64,000 nucleotides of DNA, taken from contig NZ_KB911579.1 in assembly GCF_000383575.1 (NCBI RefSeq), forward strand, positions 3,194,523-3,258,522, written 5' to 3'. Position 1 is the first letter of the stretch. Every line of letters begins with the position of its first letter. A program made the translations under genes and the position numbers. Below are positions 54,986-64,000 of this stretch, one piece after another. Source of the stretch: Salinispora oceanensis. Lineage in GTDB: Bacteria; Actinomycetota; Actinomycetes; Mycobacteriales; Micromonosporaceae. The notes below the pieces were generated by a model that saw nothing but the letters and a program-made list of their open reading frames with translations, was not told the DNA's origin and searched no databases.

Positions 54986-56623
54986 TTACGTGCCCGGGTG
55001 GGTCCGGTGCGTGGCTCCCTCTTCCCTCAGCACGGCAGACAGGTACCGCTCGATTCGGGTCGGCTCCGGTGGGCCGGCGTAGCCGATGTGCCGGTCCGGC
55101 CGGGTCATGAAGGCCGCGGCGCCGGCGTCGTACAACCTCTGGGCGTTGCGGCCCCGGTCGAGGAGGACCGGAACCTGGGCGCGTAGGGCCTGGGCCACCT
55201 GCCAGGCGGGGGTCAGTAGCCGCAACTCCACCGCACCGGGCCAACGACGGGCCAGCGTGTCAGCCAGCCCGTTGATCTGTGTGGGCAGGGTCGGGTCGGG
55301 CTTCGGCGCGGTCAGCAGGAGGGTGTGGCGGGCGGTGGCGAGTTGGTCGTGTAGGCGCTGCGGCTGGTGGGTGACTCCGTCGAACAGCATCGGGTCGGGC
55401 AGGCGGTCCCCACCGTGCAGACCGCCCGCGCGGCCGGTCACCCCGGCGGTGCCGCGGTAGCTGTGGGCGAGCTGGGACAGTCGATAGGCGAGCAGTTGGC
55501 GGGCCGGCATGCTGGCTTGTAGCCCGGACAGCACCAGGTCGCGTAGGTGCCGGCGGGGGTCGCTCCGGAACAGCATCGCCGTCGCGCCGAGGTGGGTGAA
55601 GCGGACGACCTGTCGTCCGATGCGATGCCGTTCGGCCTGGTAGCTGTCGAGTAACGCGGTCGGGGCCCAGCCGGCTATCACCGCGGCGAGTTTCCAGCCC
55701 AGGTTGATCGCATCGGCGACACCGAGGTTGAGCCCCTGCCCGCCGAACGGGGTGTGGACATGCGCTGCGTCGCCGGCCAGGAAGACTCGACCCCGGCGGT
55801 AGCTGGTCGCCTGCTTGCGGGCCAGGTTGAAGGTCCAGAACTGGTCGGTGGATTCGATGGTGGCGGGGATGCCGGTCCGGGCCAGGGCCGCCTGCGCGTC
55901 GTGGTGGGTGGGGGGTACCAGTCGGCCGGTGGCGTCGATGGTTTGGGTGTACGCCAGCCGGAACCGCCGTCGCCCGGGTAGGGGAAAGACGCCGTAGATC
56001 CCGCTGCCGTCACTGGAGAAGGTCATCTCGTTGCGCGGCAACGGCCAGTCGACCACCGCGTCGCAGAGCACCCACGGATCGCTGTACGTGGTGCCGTCGA
56101 AATCGATCCCGAGCAGGTCCCGGACCGTGCTGTGCGCGCCGTCGCAGCCGACGACCCATTGTGGCGTGACGGTTTCGGTGTCGCCGTCCGGCGTGGTGAG
56201 GGTGGCGGTGACTCCGCTGTCGGTCGAGGTGAGGCCGACCAGGGTGGTGCTGCGGTGCAGGGGGACGCCGTGCCGGGTCAGGTGGTCGATGAGGATCTGC
56301 TCGGTGCGGTACTGCGGAATGTCGACCAGGTGCGGGTACGCCGTGTCGTCGAGCACGCGGAAGTCGACGCTGAGGCGGTCGCGGTGGCTCGTTCGCAGGG
56401 TGAGCACGTCAACCCGCTGTCCTTCGGCGAGGATCCGGTCGGCCACCCCGAGGTCGCGGAGATGCTCCAGCGTACGGGCGTGCAGCGCGGCGGATTTGGT
56501 CAGTGCCAGCGGGGAGGCGTGTTTGTCGATGATCCGGGTGTCGACACCGAGTCGGTTCAGTTGGGCGGCGAGGACCAGGCCGGTGGGGCCGGCCCCGACG
56601 ATCAGCACCTGTGGGTGTGGCAT
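54986..56623 (-). CDS. FAD-dependent aromatic/polyketide monooxygenase
   Basis: 545 residues from ATG 56623 (AGAGAGG upstream). VLIVGAGPTGLVLAAQLNRLG is the FAD GxGxxG, VVGCDGAHSTVRDLLGI the DG motif, and RGRVFLAGDAAHVHTPFGGQGLN the GD motif. A C-terminal thioredoxin-like domain (about 400-545) is typical of RdmE/PgaE/RIF monooxygenases that hydroxylate polyketides, rifamycins or tetracyclines. Divergent from a TetR gene with two identical-type operators between, so expression is likely induced by its substrate. Confidence 0.92.
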   Translation of the reverse strand: MPHPQVLIVGAGPTGLVLAAQLNRLGVDTRIIDKHASPLALTKSAALHARTLEHLRDLGVADRILAEGQRVDVLTLRTSHRDRLSVDFRVLDDTAYPHLVDIPQYRTEQILIDHLTRHGVPLHRSTTLVGLTSTDSGVTATLTTPDGDTETVTPQWVVGCDGAHSTVRDLLGIDFDGTTYSDPWVLCDAVVDWPLPRNEMTFSSDGSGIYGVFPLPGRRRFRLAYTQTIDATGRLVPPTHHDAQAALARTGIPATIESTDQFWTFNLARKQATSYRRGRVFLAGDAAHVHTPFGGQGLNLGVADAINLGWKLAAVIAGWAPTALLDSYQAERHRIGRQVVRFTHLGATAMLFRSDPRRHLRDLVLSGLQASMPARQLLAYRLSQLAHSYRGTAGVTGRAGGLHGGDRLPDPMLFDGVTHQPQRLHDQLATARHTLLLTAPKPDPTLPTQINGLADTLARRWPGAVELRLLTPAWQVAQALRAQVPVLLDRGRNAQRLYDAGAAAFMTRPDRHIGYAGPPEPTRIERYLSAVLREEGATHRTHPGT

Positions 56624-56675
56624 GTCGTGCACCTCTCTACCGATGACCGAGGACCGATGGCCGATGATCAGCAAA

Positions 56676-56746
56676 AGCGAGCGCTCGCTCTTTTAGCGTG
56701 CACCCGCTCGCTGGACGCCGTCAAGAGCGAGTGCTCGCTTTACGAT
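56676..56746. promoter_or_regulatory. Twin palindromic operators for TetR, with leaderless tetR -10
   Basis: Operator 1 AGCGAGCGCTCGCT (56676-56689) and operator 2 AGCGAGTGCTCGCT (56726-56739); the first is a perfect 14-bp palindrome, the second differs by one base. Centres are 50 bp apart. TACGAT (56741-56746) 6 nt before the tetR ATG is the -10 box, directly behind operator 2. Confidence 0.75.
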
Positions 56747-56752
56747 GAGCGG

Positions 56753-57355
56753 ATGCCGAGAGTCTCCGAAGACCACCGCGCTGCCCGCCGCCGGCAGATC
56801 CTGTCGGCCGCCGCCACCCGCTTCGCCCGCGACGGTTTCCACCGCACCTCCATGCAGGATGTGGTGGATGAGTCCGGCCTGTCGTTCGGAGCCGTCTACC
56901 GCTACTTCCGCACCAAGAACGACATCGTCATGGCGATCTCCCTGGAGGCGATCGGCGTGATCGAGACGGTGGTCCGCGACGGTGTCCAGGCTGGTCGTCC
57001 CGTCGCCGACCTGCTGGCTACGCTGCCCGGCGCGCTGCTCGATCTCGAACAGATCGACGAGCGGATGCGGCTGGCGGTGCAGGCGTGGGGGGAGGCGCTC
57101 CGCGATCCAGCCCTTGCCCAGCGGATGCAGGAAGGGCTACGGCGGGCCCGGGCCGCGCTTCGGGAGAGCATCGAGGCCAACTGCGCCGACAGTGGCGTCC
57201 ACCTCGACGCGGACGCCGCGGCGCAGGTCCTGATCTCAATCATCCAGGGTTTCATCCTGCAGCGCTCCTGGGATCCCCGCCTCGACGCCGACTCGTACGG
57301 CCAGGCTGCCCAAGCGTTGATCAGCGGTAGGCTCGGCGGCGCTCCGGCGGGGTAG
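56753..57355 (+). CDS. TetR-family repressor
   Basis: 200 residues from ATG 56753. HTH region RRRQILSAAATRFARDGFHR, TSMQDVVDESGLSFGAVYRYFRTKNDIVMAI is standard TetR_N; C-terminal domain of TetR_C type (LLDLEQIDERMRLAVQAWGEAL; QVLISIIQGFILQRSW). It should repress itself and the divergent monooxygenase by binding the two AGCGAGYGCTCGCT sites. Translation is probably leaderless (TACGAT 6 nt upstream). Confidence 0.92.
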   Translation: MPRVSEDHRAARRRQILSAAATRFARDGFHRTSMQDVVDESGLSFGAVYRYFRTKNDIVMAISLEAIGVIETVVRDGVQAGRPVADLLATLPGALLDLEQIDERMRLAVQAWGEALRDPALAQRMQEGLRRARAALRESIEANCADSGVHLDADAAAQVLISIIQGFILQRSWDPRLDADSYGQAAQALISGRLGGAPAG

Positions 57356-58465
57356 GGGTTGATGTTGAGCGATCGCTGGCGTGGCGCCATGTCGCCGGAG
57401 AAATCTCTCATCGTGAGATGTTCCCCAACGTCGCCCAAGCCACTGAGGAGCATCTGCGGTATTGCCCTGATCTGATCGCCATCCACGAGGAAAGGGTCGT
57501 CAAAGGACTCAGCCCCGCTCTTCCCTGAATCCGCTCATTATGCGGAGGGCCGTGGCCGCCCGGGAGCGATTTATCTACGACCTGTACGCCACCTCGCTCA
57601 CGCCATACTTCGCGCCAAGCTTCCTGGCCTCTACGGGTCCCGACCGGATGCACCGGTACCGCCGCGCACGGTTGATTCGAGATCGACATGGCGGTTGCTT
57701 GACTGGCGGCGATCAATGCCTTCGGTCGGGCAATCAAGGGGCGCGAAGCTGATCCGTCATAGTGCCGCGTGCGGTGTCGGCAGCGTGAAGGTCGCTCAGG
57801 TGGAAGAGGATGGTGTCTACACCTGGTACTCCGAAACTCATGCCCGCGCTCATCATCGTGCAGCTCATCGGCTGCTCGCTGGCTGCCGTCGCCAGCGAGC
57901 AGGGCTGCAGCGGCGGTTACCTGCGGCTGCCGACAGCGTGGTTCGACCGTAAGCCCGAACAGGGTCGATCCGCCGGGATGAAGCTGTGGGTGGGCAGTCA
58001 ATCTGCACCGGGTGGGACGCTCCGCCCTACGCGCCTACGTCGCCGGCCACCTCGCCGGTCGGGCAGCACCGATGGCGGGGGTTGGTTTGGCGGCGGCTGG
58101 TGCTCGATGAGTTGTCCTGGTGCGGCTGTTCTGCTCCGGAGCGTTCTGGGATGGGAGTGGGTGGCCGCACCGGATGGGTCGGTCGAGGTGACCTGCCGGT
58201 GTGTGGACTGGCCTGGTGGGCGGAGAGTGGCGCCGAACAGACCTTCCCGTTAGCCGAGAATTCGGTTAACGTGAATGCGCGGTTGGTGGGGCGCAGCAGA
58301 TCGTTCCCGCCGGCTTGTTTGTGGTCTTCCCAGTAAAGCCGGGCTGTCTGCGTTGAGTCCGGTAACGCACCACTGTCGGAGTACTGAAATCTCTTAACAG
58401 GCTGGGCGGCCGGTTCCCCTGATGTCAGCAGCGGCGACCGCCGCCACTGAATATTGGAGGATCGG
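57356..58465. other. 1.1-kb decayed region
   Basis: No intact gene. 57361-57528 (+) is open and protein-like: WRHVAGEISHREMFPNVAQA and LRYCPDLIAIHEERVVKGL, but it lacks a start before ATG 57418 and a ribosome site. Near 57690-57760 EIDMAVA, an in-frame TGA, then LAAINAFGRAIKGREADPS suggests another broken frame. Beyond 57760 codon structure fades. I read this as degraded genes, not a functional intergenic region; frameshift joins are uncertain. Confidence 0.4.
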
Positions 58466-60259
<1,794 letters not shown>

Positions 60260-60277
60260 TCCACTCCTGGCCGTACC

Positions 60278-60322
60278 CCGGAAGGCCCTGCGCGTGCTAC
60301 GTCACGTGTCAGGGCCTTCCGG
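60278..60322 (+). terminator. Terminator after acyl-CoA ligase
   Basis: CCGGAAGGCCCTG (60278-60290) pairs with CAGGGCCTTCCGG (60310-60322), 13 bp perfect, 19-nt loop. Confidence 0.8.
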
Positions 60323-60416
60323 CGTTCGTGTTCCTGGTAGCGAGCCTCGGGCTGCGTCACGATCCACCTCGGCGCCGGGAGTGAGGGCGGGCGACCGGCG
60401 TCCGGTGACCCACTAG

Positions 60417-60445
60417 TAGACACCGCATAGTACCGGCTGTATTAT
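60417..60445 (+). promoter_or_regulatory. padR promoter
   Basis: TAGACA (60417-60422), 17-bp spacer, TATTAT (60440-60445), then 7 nt to ATG 60453: a near-consensus sigma-70-type promoter placed for a leaderless transcript. Confidence 0.65.
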
Positions 60446-60452
60446 GTGGTGC

Positions 60453-60851
60453 ATGATAGCGGCAGATCGATCGGATGATGTGGCCGAGCGGCAGGCCCAG
60501 CTACTGCGGGGTTGCCTGGACATGTGCCTGCTCGCGCTGCTTGCGGCCGAGCCGGCCCACGGCTACGAACTCGTCCGCCGGCTGGACACCGCCGGATTCG
60601 GAACGGTCAGCTACGGCACCGTCTACCCATTGATCACTCGCCTGCACCGCTTGGGTCTTGTCGCCAACGCGCTGCAGCCCAGTTCCAGTGGGCCACCCCG
60701 CAAGGTCTATCGCCTCACCGACACCGGCCGCGATCGGCTGCAGGTCTGGCGCGAGCAGTGGGCTCACTTCGCCAACGTGGTGAACACGACCCTCGCCATC
60801 CGTTCACCGGAACCAGGAGATGACCATGAGCACGTTGACCCCAGCCGTTGA
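60453..60851 (+). CDS. PadR-family transcription regulator
   Basis: 132 residues from ATG 60453 (chosen because of the leaderless promoter; ATG 60444 lies within the -10 box). Winged helix: LLRGCLDMCLLALLAAEPAH, GYELVRRLDTAGFGTVSYGTVYPLITRLHRLGLV, KVYRLTDTGRDRLQVWREQW, the short PadR type. It precedes and overlaps by 26 nt a HAAS-like membrane protein, a pairing often linked to transporter control. It probably represses its own operon. Confidence 0.92.
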   Translation: MIAADRSDDVAERQAQLLRGCLDMCLLALLAAEPAHGYELVRRLDTAGFGTVSYGTVYPLITRLHRLGLVANALQPSSSGPPRKVYRLTDTGRDRLQVWREQWAHFANVVNTTLAIRSPEPGDDHEHVDPSR

Positions 60852-61542
60852 CGGCCTCCTCGCCACCGCCGACCGAGAGTGGCGCACTCTCGGGATCAAC
60901 CGTCGCGACCGGGTGACGCTCGCGGCCGACCTGCGGGGCGAGCTCGAGGCGGCCGCCGCCGACGGGTTCGACCCGGCGGAGCTGCTCGGCTCTGACCCGG
61001 CCGGGTTCGCCCACCGGATCGCCGAGGAAGCCGGCGTGGAGCGGACCCCGCCCCGGTACGGCCAGATCCTCGGCGCGGCGACTGTGGGCGGGGTGGTCTC
61101 CTTCATCCTGGGCTGGGCCCTTGTTCTCGGCCTGCACGAGGTGTTCACGACGGCATTCGATCTGTCGCCCGAGGCGCGCGAACGCATGCCAGTCTGGCTC
61201 GGCCCCGCCGCTTTGTATGGCCTCGTCGTAGCGGCCGTGGTGGCCGGGGCTATCCGCGCTGTGCGGGTTGCCCAGCGCGACGTGCCCCGGGTCCAACACA
61301 CCGCGGCGCGGATGGCCCTACTCCTGCCGCCGGCGCTGGTGGTGTCCAGCGCAGCCGCGTCTGCGGTCGGCTGGGTGCTCGGCTATTCGTTCAACCCGCT
61401 CGTGATCGGGGTCGAGGTGGCGATCGTCCTGGCGGGCTTTCTCGCCGCAACGACGCTGGCTCGATACTGGACCGTGACTGCCCCGGGTAACCCAGCCACC
61501 GAACTCGCTCCCGCTCTGCGGGAGCCGAGCGCGGCGGGGTAG
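60826..61542 (+). CDS. HAAS/permease-prefix-like membrane protein
   Basis: 238 residues from ATG 60826 (AGGAG 6 nt upstream). N-terminal soluble part (about 1-80; VTLAADLRGELEAAAADGFDPAELLGSDPAGFAHRIAEEAG) resembles the HAAS domain that accompanies PadR regulators. Four to five membrane segments follow (GGVVSFILGWALVLGL; LYGLVVAAVVAGAIRAV; ALLLPPALVVSSAAASAVGWVLG; GVEVAIVLAGFLAATTLA). Function unknown; probably part of the PadR-controlled unit. The start lies inside padR. Confidence 0.75.
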   Translation: MSTLTPAVDGLLATADREWRTLGINRRDRVTLAADLRGELEAAAADGFDPAELLGSDPAGFAHRIAEEAGVERTPPRYGQILGAATVGGVVSFILGWALVLGLHEVFTTAFDLSPEARERMPVWLGPAALYGLVVAAVVAGAIRAVRVAQRDVPRVQHTAARMALLLPPALVVSSAAASAVGWVLGYSFNPLVIGVEVAIVLAGFLAATTLARYWTVTAPGNPATELAPALREPSAAG

Positions 61543-61616
61543 CCGGCGGGCCACGGGGCGGTACGAGCGGGCGGGGCGGCGGGCGGCGGGACAGCGCCGG
61601 CAGAATTGTTGGTGTG

Positions 61617-63131
61617 ATGGCTGATCCGCGACCGCCGGCCCGGTACGGCTACCGCAGCCTCGGGGCCGAATCCGGCTTCCGGGTCCGGTTGGCGGGCGCC
61701 GCCGCCAGCAAGCTGCAAGCCGGCATGTTCTCCTTCGCGCTGCTCTACGCGGTATCCGCCGGTCGCTCCTATGGTGTCGCCGCGCTGGTGGTCGCGGTCG
61801 CCGCGCTCGGCGGTATCGCGGCGCCCTTCCGTGGGCGGCTGCTCGACCGGTTCGGCGACAGGCGGGTCCTGTGGCCCATCCTGGCCGTGCATGTGGTCTC
61901 TGTGGCGGCACTGTCGGTCAACGAGGGGCTACATGGGCCGGTGCTGGCCACCTTTGGGCCGGCGCTCGTGGCGAACGTGTCGATGCCTCCGGTTGGGGTG
62001 CTGTCGCGGGTCATGTGGCGCAGGATGTCGCAGCCGGAGAATCTGCGGAGCGCGTTGGCGCTCGACGCGGTGCTCACGGACCTCGCCTTCGTCCTCGGAC
62101 CCGCCCTGGTTGGTCTGTTGACCGCAACCGTGTCGCCGATGGCCGGGTTGGTGGTTTCCAGCGGCTCGAGTGCGCTGGCGACGGTCCTGCTCCTGCGGGC
62201 GCAGGCCGGTGGGGAACCTGCCCGGAGAGTAAACCGGGATCAGGCCGGGGACACCCACCGGCAGCCGTTGGCGGAAAGCCGCCGGGAGTCGGCCGGGGGC
62301 GCCCGCGGGGAGTCGGTTGCGGGCACCCGCCGAGAGCCGGACGGCACCACCCAGGAGTCGGGACGGGGTGCCGGCGGTGCGCGGCACTGGGTTGGGCCGC
62401 TTGTGCTGGGGCCCCTGCGCTGGCTGCTGCTCGTCGCCTGTCTCTTCTCCGCGGCGTTGCACGCCGTGCAGATCGCGCTCCCCGCGGTGGCTGGTCGGTC
62501 GGCTGGCGCCGTTCTGGTCAGCCTCCTGTCGGTCGGCAGCATCGTCGGTGGCCTGGCCGTTGGGGTGCTGCGTAGCCGGTGGGTACCGCGCCTGCCCGTT
62601 CTGCTCCTGGGGCTTGCCCTCGCGTGTGTGACCCTGGTGCTGGTCGGTCGGCTGCCGCTGGGGCTGTTGGTGGCCGGGTGTCTCCTGGTCGGTCTCTTCA
62701 TCGGGCCCACCTTCGTTTCCCTGTACAGCGGTGCGGGGGACCTGGCGCCGTCGGGTACCGACGCGGAGACGCAGTCCTGGACCGGGGCTGCCATTCAGCT
62801 CGGCGCCGCCATTGGCGCTGCGGCCGGCGCTGCCGCCATCGAGGGCTGGGCGCCGCTGGCCGCGGTCGGGGTGGCCGCTGTGCTGGCATTCTCCGGGGTT
62901 GGGGCGGGCCTTCGGGTGACCCGCTCGCCGCGGCAACGCAGTCGAGCGGAGGGCACAAGCGGGAGTGCCCCTACCTCAGAGCTGGGTGAGGCCGACCCCC
63001 GTCCGCTGGTTGAGGCCGGCCCCCATCCGTTGACCGAGGTCGGCAGGCTTTCCGCGGTGACCAACAACCTCGCCGTACCACCGGGCGTTGATCCTGGCGG
63101 TAGAGGTGTTTCTGCCCGTATTGAGGGATAG
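61617..63131 (+). CDS. MFS transporter with long central loop
   Basis: About 504 residues from ATG 61617 (GTG 61614 possible). Twelve helices. GRLLDRFGDRRVLWP is the loop 2-3 signature. The central loop (residues about 200-260) is long and made of near-repeats: GDTHRQPLAESRRESAGGAR, GESVAGTRREPDGTTQESG, a sign of slippage of Arg/Glu/Gly-rich units. The C-terminal tail (about 440-504) has again LVEAGPHPLTEVG-like repeats. Substrate unknown. It follows the PadR/HAAS pair after 74 bp and could be their target. Confidence 0.85.
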   Translation: MADPRPPARYGYRSLGAESGFRVRLAGAAASKLQAGMFSFALLYAVSAGRSYGVAALVVAVAALGGIAAPFRGRLLDRFGDRRVLWPILAVHVVSVAALSVNEGLHGPVLATFGPALVANVSMPPVGVLSRVMWRRMSQPENLRSALALDAVLTDLAFVLGPALVGLLTATVSPMAGLVVSSGSSALATVLLLRAQAGGEPARRVNRDQAGDTHRQPLAESRRESAGGARGESVAGTRREPDGTTQESGRGAGGARHWVGPLVLGPLRWLLLVACLFSAALHAVQIALPAVAGRSAGAVLVSLLSVGSIVGGLAVGVLRSRWVPRLPVLLLGLALACVTLVLVGRLPLGLLVAGCLLVGLFIGPTFVSLYSGAGDLAPSGTDAETQSWTGAAIQLGAAIGAAAGAAAIEGWAPLAAVGVAAVLAFSGVGAGLRVTRSPRQRSRAEGTSGSAPTSELGEADPRPLVEAGPHPLTEVGRLSAVTNNLAVPPGVDPGGRGVSARIEG

Positions 63132-63189
63132 GTAACCAGTAGTAGCGGCTGTCCTTCTTGCGGTACTTAACTGCGCGGAGGCGTACGCG

Positions 63190-64000
63190 ATGCAGGGGTT
63201 CTCTCAGCGGCTGGGTCGGGGTGCCGGAGGGCGCCGGGCGGGACGCGCTGTCGTCGGATGGTTCGCCCTCGCGCTGGCGGTGACGCAGACGATCGGGGTG
63301 TCGCCGACATTGGCGCAGCAGCAGCCCGGATCGACCGCCGCGTCGGAATTCCTGCTGGCCTGGGGGAAGAATAACGATGGGCAGCTGGGTAACGGGAGCA
63401 CCACCGGAAGTAACGAGCCGATCGCGGTGAGCCTGCCGCTGGGCGTCACGATCACCGCTGTCGCCGCCGGTCGGCATCACAGCCTGGCGTTGACCTCGGC
63501 CGGCACCGTGCTCGCCTGGGGCGCCAACCACTTTGGTCAGCTCGGGGACGGAACCCTGGTCGACCGTAGGGCGCCCGTGGAGGTGAGCCTGCCGGCGGGC
63601 ACCACGGTTGCCGCGGTCGCCGCGGGCGCCACCCACAGCGTGGCGTTGACCTCGGCCGGCACCGTCCTCGCCTGGGGCGACAACGGCTTCGGCCAGCTCG
63701 GGGACGGGAGCACGACCCGGCGTACCACTCCCGTCGAGGCGAGCCTGCCGTCCGGAGCCACGGTCACCGCTGTCGCCGCTGCCGAAAGCCACAGCCTTGC
63801 GGTGACCTCCGCGGGCGCCGCGTTCGGCTGGGGGCTGAACAACCTTGGTCAGCTGGGCGACGGGAGCACCGACGATCGGAGTACGCCGGCCAGTGTCGCC
63901 CTGCCCCCCGGCGCCGAGGTCACCGCGATCGCCGCCGGCCGCCGTCACAGTCTGGCGGTCACCTCCACCGGCACCGCCCTCGCCTGGGGATACAACGCCT
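63190..64000 (+). CDS. Exported RCC1-repeat protein, 3' end outside window
   Basis: ATG 63190 with GGAGG 7 nt upstream; frame open to the window end (270 codons). N-terminal signal: RRAGRAVVGWFALALAVTQT up to about PTLAQQQPG. Then five visible starts of a 52-residue RCC1 repeat: LAWGKNNDGQLGNGS, LAWGANHFGQLGDGT, LAWGDNGFGQLGDGS, FGWGLNNLGQLGDGS, LAWGYNA. Each unit also has ITAVAAGRHHSLALTSAGT. TGG codons of the motif recur every 156 bp (63361, 63517, 63673, 63829, 63985). A seven-blade propeller is expected. Bacterial members are secreted; function unknown. Confidence 0.9.
   Translation, partial: MQGFSQRLGRGAGGRRAGRAVVGWFALALAVTQTIGVSPTLAQQQPGSTAASEFLLAWGKNNDGQLGNGSTTGSNEPIAVSLPLGVTITAVAAGRHHSLALTSAGTVLAWGANHFGQLGDGTLVDRRAPVEVSLPAGTTVAAVAAGATHSVALTSAGTVLAWGDNGFGQLGDGSTTRRTTPVEASLPSGATVTAVAAAESHSLAVTSAGAAFGWGLNNLGQLGDGSTDDRSTPASVALPPGAEVTAIAAGRRHSLAVTSTGTALAWGYNA
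63361..64000 (+). repeat. 156-bp tandem repeats encoding RCC1 blades
   Basis: Exactly 156 bp between successive LAWG/FGWG codons through the window end. Nucleotide identity between units is high in the AWGxNxxGQLG and AVAAGxxHSLALTSAGT blocks, low between. Confidence 0.85.

Overview
The window is high-G+C actinobacterial chromosome. Starts are mixed GTG/ATG/TTG, several genes look leaderless, and it carries Mec/CysO/CysM sulfur transfer, ClpS next to a DUF2017 gene, a PDGLE-type metal transporter and an LPxTG surface protein. The gene set fits Micromonosporaceae (a Salinispora or Micromonospora relative). That assignment is an inference, because no 16S or other marker lies in the window.

Positions 1-35 kb are mostly a core-like backbone. 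They hold the end of a flavin monooxygenase, cytochrome c oxidase subunit I (ctaD), a decayed hydrolase, and a nicotinate salvage pair (pncB-pncA) followed by an MFS gene. Next come clpS-DUF2017, a JAMM protease with a CysO-like sulfur carrier and CysM, a metallo-beta-lactamase-fold hydrolase, and rph-rdgB. A complete histidine-degradation operon (rpiR-hutU-M20 amidohydrolase-hutF-hutI-hutH) is followed by MOSC, GNAT and ASCH genes, tRNA-Leu and bcp. An ECF-type Ni/Co transporter (cbiM-PDGLE-cbiQ-cbiO) sits behind a Nur-like operator. A DsbA/MauE thiol pair lies beside copper-associated copC-copD and ycnI, then GT87, orn, tRNA-His, a beta-helix surface protein and an L,D-transpeptidase.

From tRNA-Lys (35.3 kb) to about 50 kb the content is accessory. 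It includes GNAT, a TetR-controlled oxidoreductase plus MFS exporter with two clear operators, a Tat-exported HExxH protein, FabG, a lipoprotein, a second MFS exporter, a lower-G+C 2-keto-acid decarboxylase and an LPxTG surface protein. Gene relics (kinase, WrbA) are scattered among these. The sequence just downstream of tRNA-Lys is duplicated in diverged form at 39.87-39.96 kb, bracketing about 4.5 kb and suggesting an insertion.

From 50 to 64 kb there is an ABC exporter and an 840-residue GmrSD-type (DUF262/DUF1524) protein with a fused, cysteine-less alkyltransferase-like domain; this is the most unusual gene here. It is followed by a flavin monooxygenase divergent from a TetR gene with twin palindromic operators, about 1.1 kb of decayed sequence, a long-chain acyl-CoA ligase, a PadR/HAAS-like membrane protein/MFS set, and the start of an RCC1-repeat protein cut by the window end.

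A recurring feature is a TANNNT -10 hexamer 6-8 nt before the start codon (pncB, mec, rph, rpiR, ASCH, orn, both tetR genes, padR). This implies leaderless transcripts and helped choose starts.
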